Source: Clostridia bacterium (lineage in GTDB: Bacteria; Bacillota; Clostridia; Oscillospirales; QAKW01). Taken from it: a stretch of 64,000 nucleotides of DNA. Of this stretch, positions 61,492 to 64,000 are shown piece by piece. The translations under genes were made by a program, and so were the position numbers. A model generated the notes under the pieces. It did no database searches. It was not told the origin of the DNA and saw nothing but the letters and a program-made list of their open reading frames with translations. The DNA lies in the NCBI GenBank assembly GCA_017937065.1, contig JAGBEI010000028.1:62001-126000 (forward strand), given 5' to 3'. Numbering within the stretch: the first letter of the stretch is position 1; every line of letters begins with the position of its first letter.

Positions 61492-63711
61492 TTACTCTTT
61501 TTTGCCTGTATCGTTTCTCTGGTTGCTTTCAACTTTGGCGTGTATGCCTATTTCGCGCATAACCTCCCAAAATCGGTATTCCAGTATCGGCTCTTTTATA
61601 TTACGTATAAAATTCATATAAAGCGTTTTGTTATAGCTTACCGCGCCGACGTTATAGGGTGAGTGCAGCTGTACGCCGAGAACAAAATCCATTCGTGAAA
61701 TATACCGTGTCATCGGCTCAGGCAATGATACAACGCCGAGATTTGAAAAGCTGAAGCTGGACGTGCGCTCGCCTATAAGATTAAAGGCGGTTTTCATGGC
61801 AATGTTTTTTATGAACAGCGGCATCACCCTGACAAGAGCATTTCTTTCAATACTGATATTTGCGCTGATATGCCGCCGAAGCTGTTTTTCCGTTATCGTC
61901 AGCTTCATTTGGTGATATATGGTTGTGCACAGCTCGTCAAAGGAGTACTCGCCCAGCCTTACGTCTACTCCCGCTATTGTGTAAAGTGCAAAATTGCGCA
62001 GTGTTCGGCTCGGAAATATATTTCTCAGATTTACCGGAAGCAGCACCTTGACGTCTTTTCGGCGTCTCGGATTTTTAACGGTATGCTCCTGTGCCGATAT
62101 TGTAGCCTTTACAAGCGCAGCAGTGAGCAGTGCGGTGACCGTAACACCGCGTTTTTTTGCTTCGCTTACAATGCGGTCGGCGTCCATAATAAAGGCTGTG
62201 TCGGTGCAGAACCCGTCCGGCTCCGGTGTGCCCGAAAAGTGAAAGGCATTTTTATCCCACAGGCTTTTGCCGACATCTCCGCCGTATTTTAAAAAGCTGT
62301 CCTCCAGCTCGCCGCCGTGCGGTGCTTCAAGTCGGTCTAATACGCCGTCTTCAGTCGGAATCTGCACGCTGTATTTTCTTGAGATATATTCGGCAAGCAG
62401 GGTTTTCAGAAACACAAGACCTCCGTTGCCGTCGGTAATTGCGTGAAAAAATTCGGCGGATATGCGGTTCTTGTAATGGATTACACGAAACGCGCATTTG
62501 CGAACGTCGTCAAACGGAGTGTGTATAAGCGGGTAAGAGTATTCCTCCGAAATTTCAGGTGCGTTGGGAACCTCTTCAAGATAGTACCAGAAAACACCGC
62601 GCTTTAACCGTACCGCTATTGAAGGAAAGCGGTGAACGGTCACGTCAAGCGCCGCCTGAAGTACTTCTCTGTCTACCGGCTCGTTCAGCGTGGCGGACAG
62701 CCTGAAATAGTTATTCCAGCGCTTTGTTTTGATTGCGGGATATATCTTTGCTGCATTGTCAAGCCTGATGTAGCGTAGTCTTTTTGTCTGCGACATATGC
62801 TCAGATAAGAATTGCGCCATTTCGTCAAAGTCGCCGCTGTTTTGCTTGAGTGAATACAGGACATAGCCGTGCCACATTCCTTCACGGACTATAAGCCGAC
62901 ATGAGCGGCCGGCGTCGAGCAGAGCCTTTTGCATCAAACGGGCGTCGTCAAGCATAATTTCATCACCGCCTGCAAATATGAGAGACGGCGGCATACAATC
63001 AAGAATGCCGAACAGCGGGGAAATAAGCGGCTGCGCCTTCATTTCTCTATCGGCTTTTTCATCTTTGATTCCGTCTGTTGTTCCGTGTACATAGCAGTCG
63101 GCATAAAACTTAAGCCGCTGCTTTGTCATAGACGGATCTGCGTTTTCGTTGGTCTCAAATGTTTTTCCCGAAAGAGTGAGATCTGTCCACGGTGAAATGG
63201 CAATTATTCCCGCAGGCATTTCGTAATTATTTTCCTTCAGCTTAAAGCATAATGAAAATATAAGACCTCCGCCGGCGCTTTCGCCGCACAGTATTATTTC
63301 ATCTGCACGATAACCGCTTGACAGCAGGTACTTATATGCTGCAAATGCATCCTCCAATGCCGCAGGAAACGGGAATTCCGGTGCAAGGCGGTAAGCGGGG
63401 CAGAGAACCTTAACTTTAAGATTTGCGGCAAGCGTTGTGCCGAACCCCTTGGCATATGTCAGATTTCCACAGGTGTATCCGCCTCCGTGAAGATAGAGAA
63501 TCACGCCTCCCGATTGCTCTTGCTTCGGTGAAATCATCGCACCGTCAAAGCTGCAAAGGCTTATATCCTTAATTGTTACCTGCTTTTTTTGCATAGAGGT
63601 CATAAGCAGTCCGAGCTTATCCTGACCGTCCCGAGCTGTTTTAAGTGAGCAATTTGAAACAAAGGGCTTGAACAGACTCAGCTGTAAACGAATGAAGCTT
63701 TCCTGAAGCAT
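61492..63711 (-). CDS. Fusion of an HSL-type alpha/beta hydrolase and a condensation-like acyltransferase
   Basis: A 739-residue protein. Residues 1-310 form a hormone-sensitive-lipase-type esterase with oxyanion motif HGGG (75-78), nucleophile elbow GESAGG (Ser145) and catalytic His in GMWHGY (near 284). Residues about 315-720 resemble condensation/alcohol-acyltransferase domains, with the active-site-like FFHAITDGNGG (near 425) and RTSSFSFSNLG near 660. No signal peptide. The two halves suggest release and transfer of an acyl group on one chain, possibly for a lipid or wax-like ester. AAGGAG precedes the ATG. Confidence 0.88.
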   Translation of the reverse strand: MLQESFIRLQLSLFKPFVSNCSLKTARDGQDKLGLLMTSMQKKQVTIKDISLCSFDGAMISPKQEQSGGVILYLHGGGYTCGNLTYAKGFGTTLAANLKVKVLCPAYRLAPEFPFPAALEDAFAAYKYLLSSGYRADEIILCGESAGGGLIFSLCFKLKENNYEMPAGIIAISPWTDLTLSGKTFETNENADPSMTKQRLKFYADCYVHGTTDGIKDEKADREMKAQPLISPLFGILDCMPPSLIFAGGDEIMLDDARLMQKALLDAGRSCRLIVREGMWHGYVLYSLKQNSGDFDEMAQFLSEHMSQTKRLRYIRLDNAAKIYPAIKTKRWNNYFRLSATLNEPVDREVLQAALDVTVHRFPSIAVRLKRGVFWYYLEEVPNAPEISEEYSYPLIHTPFDDVRKCAFRVIHYKNRISAEFFHAITDGNGGLVFLKTLLAEYISRKYSVQIPTEDGVLDRLEAPHGGELEDSFLKYGGDVGKSLWDKNAFHFSGTPEPDGFCTDTAFIMDADRIVSEAKKRGVTVTALLTAALVKATISAQEHTVKNPRRRKDVKVLLPVNLRNIFPSRTLRNFALYTIAGVDVRLGEYSFDELCTTIYHQMKLTITEKQLRRHISANISIERNALVRVMPLFIKNIAMKTAFNLIGERTSSFSFSNLGVVSLPEPMTRYISRMDFVLGVQLHSPYNVGAVSYNKTLYMNFIRNIKEPILEYRFWEVMREIGIHAKVESNQRNDTGKKE

Positions 63712-63744
63712 TTTTTCTCCTTAGTACACGGTAATACAAAAACA

Positions 63745-63774
63745 GCCATCTCAAAAATGGATTTTTGAAATGGC
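63745..63774. repeat. Hairpin upstream of the fusion gene
   Basis: GCCATCTCAAAAAT and ATTTTTGAAATGGC pair with one mismatch around GG. It lies in the probable leader of the fusion gene. Between 63775 and 63915 nothing else is recognised. Confidence 0.5.
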
Positions 63775-63915
63775 ATAAATCACTTACGTTTAATATTATA
63801 CCGTATTGTGCGTTGAAAATCAAGAAATTATATTTTTGTCTTTCCTGATAAAAATAATGCCGTCCGGTTATTATTCTTTCCTACCGACAGATGTAAGAGG
63901 ATTTTAATGGGCACC

Positions 63916-64000
63916 TCAGCATTCAAGCGCACAGAATTGCGCGCTCTCGCCTGTATAAAAACCTTCGTCCTTCCAAAGACGCGATAAAACAGAACGTAAT
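63916..64000 (-). CDS. Possible C-terminal tail of a gene continuing beyond the right edge
   Basis: On the leftward strand an open frame entering from the right edge ends LWKDEGFYTGESAQFCALEC before a stop at 63918-63916. An AT-rich stem-loop follows. The composition looks protein-like, but another frame is also open across the edge, so the assignment is weak and the product unknown. Confidence 0.25.
   Translation of the reverse strand, partial: LRSVLSRLWKDEGFYTGESAQFCALEC

Overview
The window looks like chromosome from a strictly anaerobic, Gram-positive member of the Clostridia, probably close to Ruminococcus or other Oscillospiraceae. The signs are strong AGGAGG-type ribosome sites, a Phe T-box in front of pheST, an IreB-type phosphoprotein, a Feo iron system with a Cys-rich accessory peptide, SLH surface-layer anchors, [FeFe] hydrogenases and a split archaeal-type glutamate synthase. 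Species assignment is inference. No rRNA, tRNA or CRISPR was seen.

Layout. 1-4.5 kb: nitrogen assimilation operon (end of a glutamate synthase FMN subunit, ferredoxin, flavin reductase, GXGXG subunit, glutamine synthetase, ANTAR regulator). 4.5-8.1 kb: iron uptake (feoA, feoB, a 58-residue Cys-rich peptide, two DtxR-type regulators) with three near-identical GTTAGC-N4-GCTAAC operators. 8.2-10.5 kb: CotH/SLH surface protein. 10.6-19.1 kb: fructoside locus (fructokinase, double-sensor LacI regulator, sugar ABC transporter, GH32-like hydrolase). 19.2-26.5 kb: housekeeping genes (ireB, pheT, pheS with T-box, membrane protein, NAD(P)HX repair enzyme, alr). 26.6-32.6 kb: DeoR/OPA transporter, PHP phosphoesterase, EamA exporter, MTA/SAH nucleosidase, sugar isomerase-like protein. 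32.8-34.4 kb: PrsA-type foldase.

34.4-45.3 kb is an AT-rich island that appears to be an integrated element. It carries a large serine recombinase at its right end and a complete type I restriction-modification system. A REP-associated transposase sits between hsdM and hsdS, and an unknown membrane protein between hsdS and hsdR. Its ends appear to cut through the bidirectional terminator that separated the foldase gene from the convergent gene on the other side. The island is rich in palindromes: a roughly 200-nt closed multibranch fold, REP hairpins inside the transposase gene, an in-frame repeat inside hsdR, and a four-unit hairpin array upstream of the recombinase.

45.3-49.9 kb is a four-gene operon (FkbH-like loading enzyme, acyl carrier protein, MBOAT O-acyltransferase, SGNH protein) that resembles Dlt in logic and is predicted to acylate a surface polymer. 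50-53.8 kb: ABC exporter, LysR regulator, small-molecule kinase. 53.8-58.6 kb: redox module of two thioredoxin-like ferredoxins, a PAS-containing sensory [FeFe] hydrogenase, a SpoIIE-type phosphatase and a group B [FeFe] hydrogenase. 58.6-64 kb: small unknown protein, secreted nuclease, acetyltransferase, zinc-ribbon membrane protein, a hydrolase-acyltransferase fusion and possibly the tail of one more gene.
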